Notes: generated by a model not told the origin, from the letters alone. Positions 1-5,735 are shown, counted from the stretch's first letter. The stretch is 5,736 nucleotides of DNA from Elusimicrobiota bacterium (GCA_031259185.1 JAIRLV010000043.1:1-5736), one strand, 5' to 3'. Numbers and translations: made by a program.

Positions 1-241
1 CATCCCTAAACCTAGAACACTAGAACAAATAAAAATTTCAAATGATGGCTGGTATGACTTTGAAAACGCAATCATTACAACAATCCCTTATATTACTCAT
101 ACAGACAAATTAGCGAGAATAAATATTACAATTAGCCAAAACTTACTTAATAAGATAGATGTCATTACAAAAAATAGAAGTGCATTTTTAGCAAGTCTAG
201 CATCACAATATCTAGAAAAAAATAATCACAAATATTCATAA
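1..241 (+). CDS. hicB: HicB-family antitoxin, C-terminal part (5' end outside window)
   Basis: An open frame runs from base 2 to a TAA at 239-241 and gives 79 residues with no start in the window. It begins IPKPRTLEQIKIS, like the proline-containing linker of HicB proteins. About residues 36-72 read KLARINITISQNLLNKIDVI, then NRSAFLASLASQYL. This is the HicB-like C-terminal ribbon-helix-helix pattern: a basic, N-V/I-T-L-P-like strand, then LL..ID, then RSAFLA. In known HicAB systems, HicB neutralises the HicA mRNA-cleaving toxin through its N-terminal domain and represses its own promoter through this DNA-binding domain. The N-terminal half and any hicA lie to the left and are not seen. The gene converges on the phage tail operon, so it may be a prophage accessory gene or a flanking host gene. 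Its last codons lie in the first copy of a tandem repeat, so its C-terminus may be altered. The family call is by motif only. Confidence 0.72.
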   Translation, partial: IPKPRTLEQIKISNDGWYDFENAIITTIPYITHTDKLARINITISQNLLNKIDVITKNRSAFLASLASQYLEKNNHKYS

Positions 242-305
242 ACACCGGCCTATTCTAAATCTAGAAAAAAAATCACAAATATTCATAAACGATAACTTAT
301 TCTAA
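210..305. repeat. Imperfect tandem repeat (49 + 47 nt) at the hicB/tail-fibre junction
   Basis: Copy 1 is 210-258 and copy 2 is 259-305, directly adjacent. Both start atctagaaaaaaa (13 nt), share the 19-nt block atcacaaatattcataaac, and end tattctaa. Copy 1 has two extra bases (ta) after the A run. A 7-nt block differs (accggcc against gataact). By hand, 41 of 47 aligned positions match. Copy 1 contains the hicB stop. Copy 2 ends over the TAG that closes the extended fibre frame. The duplication is seen directly; its cause (slippage or recombination) is inferred. Confidence 0.88.
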
Positions 306-352
306 TACCCGCAAGCATAATATCTATGTCCGCTACTAGTTCCACCCCAATA
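302..352 (-). other. In-frame C-terminal extension of the tail fibre beyond a TAA stop
   Basis: Directly after the fibre's TAA (353-355), the same frame continues for 16 codons, YWGGTSSGHRYYACGY, and then stops at TAG (302-304). The segment is rich in Gly, Tyr and Ser and ends in Y-Y-A-C-G-Y. Phage fibres with a gp53-like C-terminal domain typically end in a short aromatic strand of the form Y-W-x-A-x-G-Y, so this looks like the missing last strand of the fibre tip. It lacks its own start and ribosome-binding site. The simplest reading is that a single base change made a sense codon into TAA. Readthrough is possible, but TAA followed by T is not a known leaky context. Confidence 0.7.
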
Positions 353-1549
353 TTAAGTGAAACCTGTAGTTGTTATACTATATCCACATTCTCTATGTAT
401 ATAATTATTAGTATCATTAGTACCATGAAAAATAGAAACAAAAACAGTTGAAGCATTTGAAAAAGAAGTAAGAAAATTCACTGTTGAAACTCCTGAACTA
501 CCTGAAAATTCTCCTTTTTGCTCTATAAATCCAGATTTCCACTTTCTATACCAATTAGTGCCATTTCTATAATTAGTAGTCACATAATCAAAACCGCCAT
601 CCTTGACTATGTTTCCGTCCATATCCATGCCAAAGTAATGTGAACTATCGCCATTACTTGTATTAAAACATATATTCCAATTTGCTTTATTAGCATTCTC
701 GTAACCTTGCAGCCTTCCAATTTCTCTGCCTTCTCGGTTGTATATTGTCATACCATTTTGCCGTAATTCACCAGTCGCAACATCTGCTTTTGGTCTTACT
801 CGTATAGCATAGTCATTATTATCTAAATCTTGAACCTCAACGTTACCTTTAAAAATTGTAGCAGGTTTTCCAGTAATATCGCTGTCGTAAAAAGCAGCCA
901 CTAGCTTGTCATTAGAATAAATATCTAATTCGCCGCCAATAGCTAATAATTTAGCATCCATAAGTTTTAGAAATATATTTGCAAGACTTCCGCTTTCATA
1001 GCCAATACTACCCATTTCTGCATTTTGGAGGAAAAATTTTAGCAATGTTCGTGACAACGCCTCGCTTTGCAGGATAATTTGATTTTTGAAAGTGTTTTGA
1101 CCGGTGAAAGTATTATTTTTAGAAAGCAATCCTATATTTATTAATTCTACCCAATCAGTTCCAATCACTTCTGGATTATTGATAAAATTTGAAGTATTAT
1201 TTGCTTTTGTTGATTTGAGAAATTGAAAATTATTATCGCTTTTTACATTCAATAATATTGCATTTAACGGATATCCGCCTATTTTATCGCTTACTTGTTG
1301 CGAGAAAGTAAATTTTCCGCCATTTTGCAGATATACATACATTAAAGATAAAATATTATAAAATCCATTAAAATCGTTTCTTTCAGGCGCAATTCCGCCT
1401 TCTTGTCTTGGTTTTTGAGTTATTGCTGGAAAACCCTCTGCAATACTTGCTAATCCAGACTCAGTTGCATCATCAGGTATATTATTTTTATCTCCTTTGT
1501 TTGCTACCGGTTCTGGCAATGCTCTCGGCGTTATCAATTCATTTGACAT
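353..1549 (-). CDS. Phage tail fibre protein, probably truncated by an in-frame TAA
   Basis: This 398-residue protein is the last gene of the tail operon and is the likely receptor-binding fibre. Residues 10-75 (ALPEPVANKGDKNNIPDDAT, then SIAEGFPAIT and NDFNGFYNILSLMYVYLQNGG) match the N-terminal baseplate-attachment region of many myophage fibres. Residues 80-135 carry the usual continuation (VSDKIGGYPLNAIL, ANNTSNF, IGTDWVEL). NTFTGQNTF at 146-154 is a short shaft-like motif. The tip begins near 285, with NYRNGTNWYRKWKSGFIEQKG at about 326-346 resembling the gp53-like C-terminal fibre domain (a family judgement by eye). The ATG has an AGGAG site at 1558-1562, 8 nt upstream. The frame stops at TAA just after TTTGFT, where homologous tips would run on; 16 sensible codons follow in frame. 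No fibre chaperone gene follows. GC looks higher than in the baseplate genes. The fibre call is firm; whether this product is functional is uncertain. Confidence 0.87.
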   Translation of the reverse strand: MSNELITPRALPEPVANKGDKNNIPDDATESGLASIAEGFPAITQKPRQEGGIAPERNDFNGFYNILSLMYVYLQNGGKFTFSQQVSDKIGGYPLNAILLNVKSDNNFQFLKSTKANNTSNFINNPEVIGTDWVELINIGLLSKNNTFTGQNTFKNQIILQSEALSRTLLKFFLQNAEMGSIGYESGSLANIFLKLMDAKLLAIGGELDIYSNDKLVAAFYDSDITGKPATIFKGNVEVQDLDNNDYAIRVRPKADVATGELRQNGMTIYNREGREIGRLQGYENANKANWNICFNTSNGDSSHYFGMDMDGNIVKDGGFDYVTTNYRNGTNWYRKWKSGFIEQKGEFSGSSGVSTVNFLTSFSNASTVFVSIFHGTNDTNNYIHRECGYSITTTGFT

Positions 1550-1607
1550 ATTTTTTACTCCTATATATATATTATTATTTTTTTGAGGCTTTATCTCATT
1601 TAATTAA
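1550..1607 (-). promoter_or_regulatory. 58-nt leader of the fibre gene with Shine-Dalgarno AGGAG
   Basis: This is the only real gap within the operon. On the minus strand it holds AGGAG (1558-1562), 8 nt before the fibre ATG and a strong ribosome-binding site. Upstream is an AT-only run of TA repeats, and then TGAG-ATAAAGC-CTCA, a 4-bp hairpin at most. That hairpin is followed by A's rather than T's on this strand, so it is not an intrinsic terminator. The AT-rich stretch could hold a fibre-specific promoter, but no convincing -35/-10 pair stands out. The ribosome-binding site is supported; other functions are not. Confidence 0.55.
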
Positions 1608-2198
1608 TTAGACTTTATACAAAAATGTTCCTTGATTAAAAGGTTGCATTTCACTATCATTAAACCCAAATGTTTCTTCATCATTGAGTACTATTAGTTC
1701 CAACTTTACACCTGCTGGTTTTGGTAAAAATTTAGGGTTATATAATACTACTAATTCTTCACTTGTAGGGAAAAAACTTAAAACATATTTAATTTCCATA
1801 TTGTTCAAATCTATCACATAATTATCCCCTAAATGAGAAAACATAAAATCTAGATAATCATTTATACTTTCTAATGTTTTTGGCATATTGTATATTATAA
1901 CAACAGACTTCAAAAGTAGTCTATATTGATTATCATTATAATTTATTATATTGCCTTCGCTGTCTTGATATGTTGGGCGTTCAATATCTAATATCTTTCC
2001 CCAAACACTCAATCCAAAACTAGAAGCTGTTTGCAGGTTAAATACATTATCAAACCAATCTTGGAGAAATTTTTTAACATTTATATCATAAAAATTTTGT
2101 TGTTTTTGAAAAATTGCTTTTAGTTTTTTTGCATTATCATACTGCCATAATATTGACAAAAATAAATTTAAATTATAGTCTAAGTTATAAATTTTCAA
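1608..2198 (-). CDS. DUF2612-family phage tail/baseplate protein
   Basis: This 196-residue protein matches the DUF2612 family that follows baseplate J in many contractile phages and takes the position of P2 gpI. Visible signatures are an N-terminal helical region (1-55), NLQTASSFGLSVWGKILDIERP at about 54-75 (the family's G-L-x-x-W-G-x-I-x-x-x-R core), then YRLLLK (92-97) and TLESINDYLDFMF (108-120). The C-terminus is FGFNDSEMQPFNQGTFL (177-193), typical of members that end in F-G-F and P-F-x-Q-G. The probable role is joining the wedge to the fibre, inferred from position and family. The start is TTG: GAGGTG at 2206-2211 lies 7 nt upstream and the next Met codon is not until residue 134, so no ATG start is credible. 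It overlaps the end of the J gene by 14 nt, which suggests coupled translation. Confidence 0.85.
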   Translation of the reverse strand: MKIYNLDYNLNLFLSILWQYDNAKKLKAIFQKQQNFYDINVKKFLQDWFDNVFNLQTASSFGLSVWGKILDIERPTYQDSEGNIINYNDNQYRLLLKSVVIIYNMPKTLESINDYLDFMFSHLGDNYVIDLNNMEIKYVLSFFPTSEELVVLYNPKFLPKPAGVKLELIVLNDEETFGFNDSEMQPFNQGTFLYKV

Positions 2199-3408
2199 TT
2201 ATATTCACCTCAATGTTTTCTTCAACAATAACAGGGATTTGTCCTACAGAAAAAGATAAACTAGAATGAGAAAAGTTTATTCCATCTTGAGAGATTTGAC
2301 AATCTGTTATAATAATTTCTGGCAATACGCTCGCAACTGCTCCAGAAATTTCAAAAGGCGAACATACTGAACCCAATTTAAATCCTTCCATTCTATCTAT
2401 TTTACCTTCTGCATAATCTAAAATAATGTCTTTAATTGCATTTTCTAAATCATCGCCTGAATATTGACTTTTTTTAGCTGTTATTTTTAAAAATATAGCA
2501 ATTTCTAATGGTCTATTAAATTTTATAGTATAATTTTCTGTAAAGCTACCGATAACAATTGGTAATATAACTTCTATTTCCTGTCCTGGTATTTCTGTAT
2601 AATTAGAACCGATAGACTTTGATTTATAGATTGCTTTTGCTATATTTTCATCATCTCCGCCGTAACAAATTATCAAGACACTATGTGGCAATAATGTATA
2701 ATCCTGATATTCTACAGGTTCATCTTCTACATTTTCATATACAAATGCACTTTTGGCATCTTCAACTTCCATTATGGCTGAATATATATCTTCTACAGCG
2801 CTATTTCCATGATATAAATTTTTCACTCGTTCTATTCTCAAATCATTATCACTTTGACTTTCAGAGCCTAAAACTCCATTGTTAGCATTATCAATTGCTT
2901 CCCAGCCAGCTACTTGATCTATAATTTTTGTTAGTGAATGGGCTTGACATGGAATATTAGATTTTTCTTTTGATAAAAAGTAAGCGTCTATTGTCCCAGT
3001 TGCTGGAATAGTTGTAGTTTTTTCAAGTTCAAATATATTGCCTTCTGTTGTTTGCGCTTGAGTTCCATTTTGTAATACTGTTCCAGCTTGACCTAAAATT
3101 GTTGCTAATACTCTCGTAGAAATAGCTGGTTTTCTTATAGTTTTGAATAATGAACATATTGCATCTAAATATTGACCTGTCGCGAAATTTGGATTAAATT
3201 GATTTGTTATTAATGCCAATAACTCTAATATATTCCGTCTTTCTAATGTTAACATCTCTACTAACCTACCTTGCACTGTTTCTGCACTCAAATCTATATC
3301 TTCTCCAAAAATTTCTTTTATTTCTTGTTCTATATCTTCTTGGACTTGGCTTGTATCTGGAACGATTAACCCTGTTGAATTTACATAATTCATATAATTT
3401 TTATCCAT
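2185..3408 (-). CDS. Baseplate J-like protein (contractile tail wedge)
   Basis: This 407-residue protein belongs to the baseplate J / Mu gp47 family, the large wedge subunit that forms the baseplate periphery and transmits the contraction signal. Residues 13-95 have the family's N-terminal pattern: GLIVPDTSQV, a glutamate-rich helix, FGEDIDLSAETVQGRLVEML, and then NQFNPNFATGQYLDAI. Residues 97-150 hold the strand-rich segment (RVLATILGQAGTVLQNGTQA, TTTIPATGTIDA). GSESQSDNDLRIERV (181-195) is the hallmark G-x-E-x-x-S-D-x-x-x-R-x-R-V motif, followed by the helix SAVEDIYSAIMEVEDAKSAFVYEN. Its length is ordinary for the family. The first ATG is used; GGAG lies 12 nt upstream (3421-3424), a long spacing, and Met6 is a weaker alternative. 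It overlaps the gp25-like gene by 8 nt and the DUF2612 gene by 14 nt. No transmembrane or signal segment is present. Confidence 0.94.
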   Translation of the reverse strand: MDKNYMNYVNSTGLIVPDTSQVQEDIEQEIKEIFGEDIDLSAETVQGRLVEMLTLERRNILELLALITNQFNPNFATGQYLDAICSLFKTIRKPAISTRVLATILGQAGTVLQNGTQAQTTEGNIFELEKTTTIPATGTIDAYFLSKEKSNIPCQAHSLTKIIDQVAGWEAIDNANNGVLGSESQSDNDLRIERVKNLYHGNSAVEDIYSAIMEVEDAKSAFVYENVEDEPVEYQDYTLLPHSVLIICYGGDDENIAKAIYKSKSIGSNYTEIPGQEIEVILPIVIGSFTENYTIKFNRPLEIAIFLKITAKKSQYSGDDLENAIKDIILDYAEGKIDRMEGFKLGSVCSPFEISGAVASVLPEIIITDCQISQDGINFSHSSLSFSVGQIPVIVEENIEVNIIENL

Positions 3409-3745
3409 TTATTTCTATATCTCCATATATTGTTTGAATATAAATTTTATATCTGAAAATATTATCTTTGATTTCATATATATAATTTGTAATAGCAATT
3501 ACTCCGTCAATATTTTTGATTGTATTGCGTAAATAACTCTCAAATAAATCTAAATCGGGTATTCCCAAAAATAAACTGTCAAAATAAGGAATTCCTTTAG
3601 TAGTATCTAATTCTATTTCTCCCAAAAGCGTAAGAATTGAGTTTTTAATAATTTGCGATAGAGCTTGTTTATCTTCACCAATAGCAATAGACTTTTTTGA
3701 ATTTAAATATATATCATTATTTGCATCAGTGAGTATGCTCCACAT
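3401..3745 (-). CDS. gp25/W-like baseplate wedge protein
   Basis: This small 114-residue wedge protein lies directly before baseplate J, where the T4 gp25 / P2 W-like (also DUF2634-like) subunit is expected. The key signature is ALSQIIKNSILTLLGEIELD followed by TTKGIPYFDSLFLG (28-61). In this family a helix leads into an L-x-T/L-x-x-G-E motif and then a G-I-x-Y/W segment. The C-terminal half (65-114) is alternating helix and strand (YLRNTIKNIDGVIAI, FRYKIYIQTIYGDIEI). Gp25 proteins initiate sheath assembly and anchor J-type wedges; that role is inferred here from family and position. GGAGG (3756-3760) lies 10 nt before the ATG, inside the last codons of the spike gene. The gap to the spike stop is 6 nt and the overlap with J is 8 nt. 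Confidence 0.85.
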   Translation of the reverse strand: MWSILTDANNDIYLNSKKSIAIGEDKQALSQIIKNSILTLLGEIELDTTKGIPYFDSLFLGIPDLDLFESYLRNTIKNIDGVIAITNYIYEIKDNIFRYKIYIQTIYGDIEING

Positions 3746-3751
3746 AATTTT

Positions 3752-4438
3752 CTAGCCTCCAAAATTTTTTTTAGATAAAATACTATTTTGAAGTGTAGAA
3801 ATACTTTGAATAGGGGCTCCTGTTGGATTTCCAGCATTTCCATTTGTATGAGTATGACTTGCCAAAGCGCTTAATATAGTATTTATTGCGCTTAAAAAAG
3901 TATTTCCTAATACAACTGCCTCGCTTTCTCCATTTAATAACAATTTATCCGCTGTTTTTATAGTAATTTTTTCTTGAGAAATAGAAATTTTTGTAGTTTT
4001 TTCTAAATTCTGTATTACTAAATTAGAACTATCTACTTCATCAAGACACAATAGTTTTATTTTGTCCGGAAAAAACACTGCATCGCTATATTTATGAAAT
4101 CTTAAAGTATTCGGTTCAGATTGCTTTAAGTCGTCTAAAAATAAACTTATATCTCTATCATTCACAATTACCCAGCCTGTATCATCTTTTTTGAGTGGGA
4201 AATTAATAAAAAAGCCTCCGCCACCATAACTATAAACTGGGACTTCTATTATAGACCGTGTTTTTCTATCGCCATTTTCTAATAACATATCAATTGCTAT
4301 TTTGATCTTTGCAAGATTATTTTCTCTATTATATTCTACAACTAACCCCGGCAAGCACATGCCTATATCTCTCATCAGTTTTTTGCCAAACAAATCTAAA
4401 ATTCCGTATAAATCTTTATTTATATTATCTTTTTTCAT
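3752..4438 (-). CDS. Gp138-type baseplate central spike protein
   Basis: This 228-residue protein is the trimeric cell-puncturing spike at the tail centre. Residues 24-126 match the Gp138 N-terminal (OB-fold type) domain: DIGMCLPGLVVEYN, IIEVPVYSYGGGGFFINFPL, KDDTGWVIVNDRDISLFL and a closing R-F-H-K-Y-S-D-A-V-F-F. Residues 137-180 form the short alternating strands expected of a spike beta-helix (LVIQNLEKTTKISISQEKIT and following). SHTHTNGNAGNPTGAP (194-209) carries an H-x-H (His195, His197). In P2 gpV and phi92 gp138, an H-x-H from each chain binds iron at the spike tip; the same use here is an inference, because about 31 residues follow the motif. ATGA overlaps the hub stop by 4 nt, with only AGG (4447-4449) upstream, so translation is probably coupled to the hub. 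No lysozyme domain is present, unlike T4 gp5. Confidence 0.91.
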   Translation of the reverse strand: MKKDNINKDLYGILDLFGKKLMRDIGMCLPGLVVEYNRENNLAKIKIAIDMLLENGDRKTRSIIEVPVYSYGGGGFFINFPLKKDDTGWVIVNDRDISLFLDDLKQSEPNTLRFHKYSDAVFFPDKIKLLCLDEVDSSNLVIQNLEKTTKISISQEKITIKTADKLLLNGESEAVVLGNTFLSAINTILSALASHTHTNGNAGNPTGAPIQSISTLQNSILSKKNFGG

Positions 4439-5325
4439 GTTTTAAACCTATGACAATAAAGAGTTGTATACCACTCATTACCTCTTAAATGCCCGTTATG
4501 CTCTAAATAATACGAATAATATGTACCATTTGCGCTCGGGATCATCATGCTTTCTAATAATAGCTCATTACCCAATTTAAAATTATTATTCAAAAAAGTT
4601 TTGACTATTATTTTTTGCGGACCTATTTCTGGCATTCCGATCATACCTGTATCTTTTGAAACTTTCATGACATTTTTAGTTTTTAATTTTTTATCTTTAT
4701 CATCTATTATTAGTTTCCCAAATTCCTCGTAACCTACTATTTTCTCATCAATAGCATTCAACTCATTTAGAATATTAGTTTTACCTCCATCATAATTAAA
4801 TGCTTTAATAGTTTTGTTAGTCTCAATTCTAAAATCTAACTTTAAATTTAATATGTTAGCAATTTTCAAGCCTAAATCTTGAATCGTTATATTTTCATAT
4901 GCGACATTGATTGTACTTTGATTATCATAAAAACTTACTATCGCCTTACATCTCAACCAAATATCAGGCGGTGAAGTCGGTAATGCTTCAATTATATCTC
5001 CGTCAAATAAAAAATTTACTCCCGTTTCTTCATATCCAGCATATAAAATTATTCTTTTTCTTTTTGATTTTTCACCTGCATAGCCCATATATGAAGTCAA
5101 ATATTCCATATCTTGCCTTGCCAAATTACAAATATCTATATATGCCTCTGCTGTTTGTTGCCCTCTATATCTCCTAACGCTAAATTTTATATCTATTTCT
5201 TCTAACCTTTTACCATCTTTAATAATTTCTGCTTCTTTTTTAATAATCTGATTTAAGTTTAATAATATTGGCTCTGGTTCTCTTTTTTCTACAACAAATT
5301 CTACATATGCTTTTCTAGTTAACAT
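4435..5325 (-). CDS. Baseplate hub-like protein (gp27/gpD-type)
   Basis: This protein is about 296 residues from the preferred start. It resembles the hub proteins placed between the plug and Gp138 spike genes in small myophages; they form the ring linking the tail tube to the spike. Counted from the earlier GTG (add 10 to the numbers from the preferred start), supporting segments are DIKFSVRRYRGQQTAEAYIDICNL (55-78), the strongly typical FDGDIIEALPTSPPDIWLRCKA (117-138), and the last third with G-P-Q-K-I-I-V-K-T-F-L, LGNELLLES, ANGTYYSYYLEHNGHLRGNEWYT and a final Cys-His strand. The frame is open back to GTG 5355 and ATG 5352, but those lack a well-spaced ribosome-binding site. ATG 5325 has AGGA about 11 nt upstream and cuts the overlap with the plug gene from 41 to 11 nt. 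It shares ATGA with the spike gene. Hub identity rests on pattern and order, not on a strict motif. Confidence 0.78.
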   Translation of the reverse strand: MLTRKAYVEFVVEKREPEPILLNLNQIIKKEAEIIKDGKRLEEIDIKFSVRRYRGQQTAEAYIDICNLARQDMEYLTSYMGYAGEKSKRKRIILYAGYEETGVNFLFDGDIIEALPTSPPDIWLRCKAIVSFYDNQSTINVAYENITIQDLGLKIANILNLKLDFRIETNKTIKAFNYDGGKTNILNELNAIDEKIVGYEEFGKLIIDDKDKKLKTKNVMKVSKDTGMIGMPEIGPQKIIVKTFLNNNFKLGNELLLESMMIPSANGTYYSYYLEHNGHLRGNEWYTTLYCHRFKT

Positions 5326-5635
5326 TTTCTTGTAATTCCTGTAATTCCTCATCACTCAAATAATATAATCTATGTTTTTCACCAAATTTTGTCCAAAACG
5401 GATATTCACTATCTTGGCAATCAAATATAAAGTTTCCACCTTTTGTTAAGTATTTATAATTGATTAATAATATAAAAGGCACACACTTTTGACTTGTCAA
5501 TATTATTTCATTGTCTCTTGTTATGCTTATTATTGTCATATCTTTGATTGTTTGAATAGTCAATATATATTCTACATTATCTAACATTACGTTTATTTCT
5601 TGATTTGGTAAAACTTCTAATAGTATTTCATACAT
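5315..5635 (-). CDS. Small baseplate plug-like protein (Pam3 gp18 / DUF6983 type)
   Basis: This 106-residue, all-beta-looking protein has no signal or membrane segment. LPNQEINVMLDNVEYILTI (9-27) and a C-terminal FGEKHRLYYLSDEEL (84-98), with PFILLINYKYLTKGGNFIFD between (53-72), match the pattern of the plug family upstream of hub genes in simplified myophages such as cyanophage Pam3: a P-N-Q start, L-L-x-x-Y-x-Y-L, a G-x-x-F strand, then G-x-x-H-R-L-Y-Y. In Pam3 the plug closes the baseplate centre; the role here is inferred. The ATG has AAGG 10 nt upstream and overlaps the previous gene by 8 nt. Its last codons (EELQELQE) come from a 9-bp tandem duplication that also carries the hub's likely ribosome-binding site. 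The family assignment is by eye. Confidence 0.74.
   Translation of the reverse strand: MYEILLEVLPNQEINVMLDNVEYILTIQTIKDMTIISITRDNEIILTSQKCVPFILLINYKYLTKGGNFIFDCQDSEYPFWTKFGEKHRLYYLSDEELQELQENVN
5332..5349 (-). repeat. 9-bp tandem duplication containing the hub ribosome-binding site
   Basis: The plus strand reads gtaattcct twice (5332-5340 and 5341-5349). On the minus strand this is AGGAATTAC twice, so each unit carries an AGGA core. It encodes the ELQ-ELQ at the plug protein's end. The unit nearer to ATG 5325 is the probable ribosome-binding site of the hub gene. The duplication is exact; an effect on expression is inferred. Confidence 0.75.
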
Positions 5636-5735
5636 ATTTTTGCAACCTTTTTACAAATTTCACTCCTGTCTTTAACATACTTGTAGATTTAGCCTCAACT
5701 TTTTTCTCTACAGTGCTTGAATTTTCTTTATTTTT
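5628..5735 (-). CDS. Unidentified basic phage protein, C-terminal 35 residues (5' end outside window)
   Basis: On the minus strand, the frame from the window edge to a TGA at 5628-5630 encodes 35 residues. It starts with a hydrophilic stretch (KNKENSSTVEKKVEAKSTSM) and ends in a basic tail (VKFVKRLQKYV). The stop lies just inside the plug gene, giving an 8-nt overlap. The plug gene's ribosome-binding site is in this coding sequence, which supports a real translated frame. The fragment holds no recognisable motif. In this kind of operon the gene before the plug is often the tape measure or a small tail protein, but the sequence does not decide which. Confidence 0.6.
   Translation of the reverse strand, partial: KNKENSSTVEKKVEAKSTSMLKTGVKFVKRLQKYV

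Noticed and set aside
210-305. CRISPR array or phage attachment site
   Set aside because: There are only two copies, directly abutting with no spacer, and they are imperfect. No integrase or tRNA gene is in the window to support an attachment site.
242-352. Terminator between the convergent hicB and fibre genes
   Set aside because: No GC-rich stem with a T-run was found on either strand. The region is explained by the tandem repeat and the in-frame fibre extension.
302-1549. Diversity-generating retroelement variable region at the fibre C-terminus
   Set aside because: No template repeat, reverse transcriptase or initiation-site-like sequence is present in the window. The tip resembles a gp53-like domain, not a C-type lectin variable region. 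The tandem repeat nearby is not a copy of the fibre coding tip.
1570-1600. Possible intrinsic terminator between the DUF2612 and fibre genes
   Set aside because: The TGAG/CTCA stem is only 4 bp. On the minus strand it is followed by A's, not T's, and on the plus strand there is no gene to terminate.
1408-1611. Plus-strand open frame of 67 codons over the fibre start
   Set aside because: It is antisense to the N-terminal fibre codons and has a low-complexity Leu/Tyr/Phe composition, no ribosome-binding site and no family resemblance. It is a shadow of the minus-strand gene in AT-rich DNA.
2619-2885. Plus-strand open frame of 88 codons inside the J gene
   Set aside because: The His/Leu/Tyr-rich composition is what the reverse strand of an AT-rich gene gives. 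The J frame on the other strand has clear family motifs over the same bases.
3204-3437. Plus-strand Leu-rich open frame that could look like a membrane protein
   Set aside because: It lies antisense to the conserved J N-terminus. The hydrophobicity comes from complementing Asn/Lys/Glu-rich codons, and there is no ribosome-binding site.
4911-5177. Plus-strand open frame of 88 codons within the hub gene
   Set aside because: It is antisense to conserved hub segments (DIWLRCKA region). It has no ribosome-binding site and a composition typical of a shadow frame.
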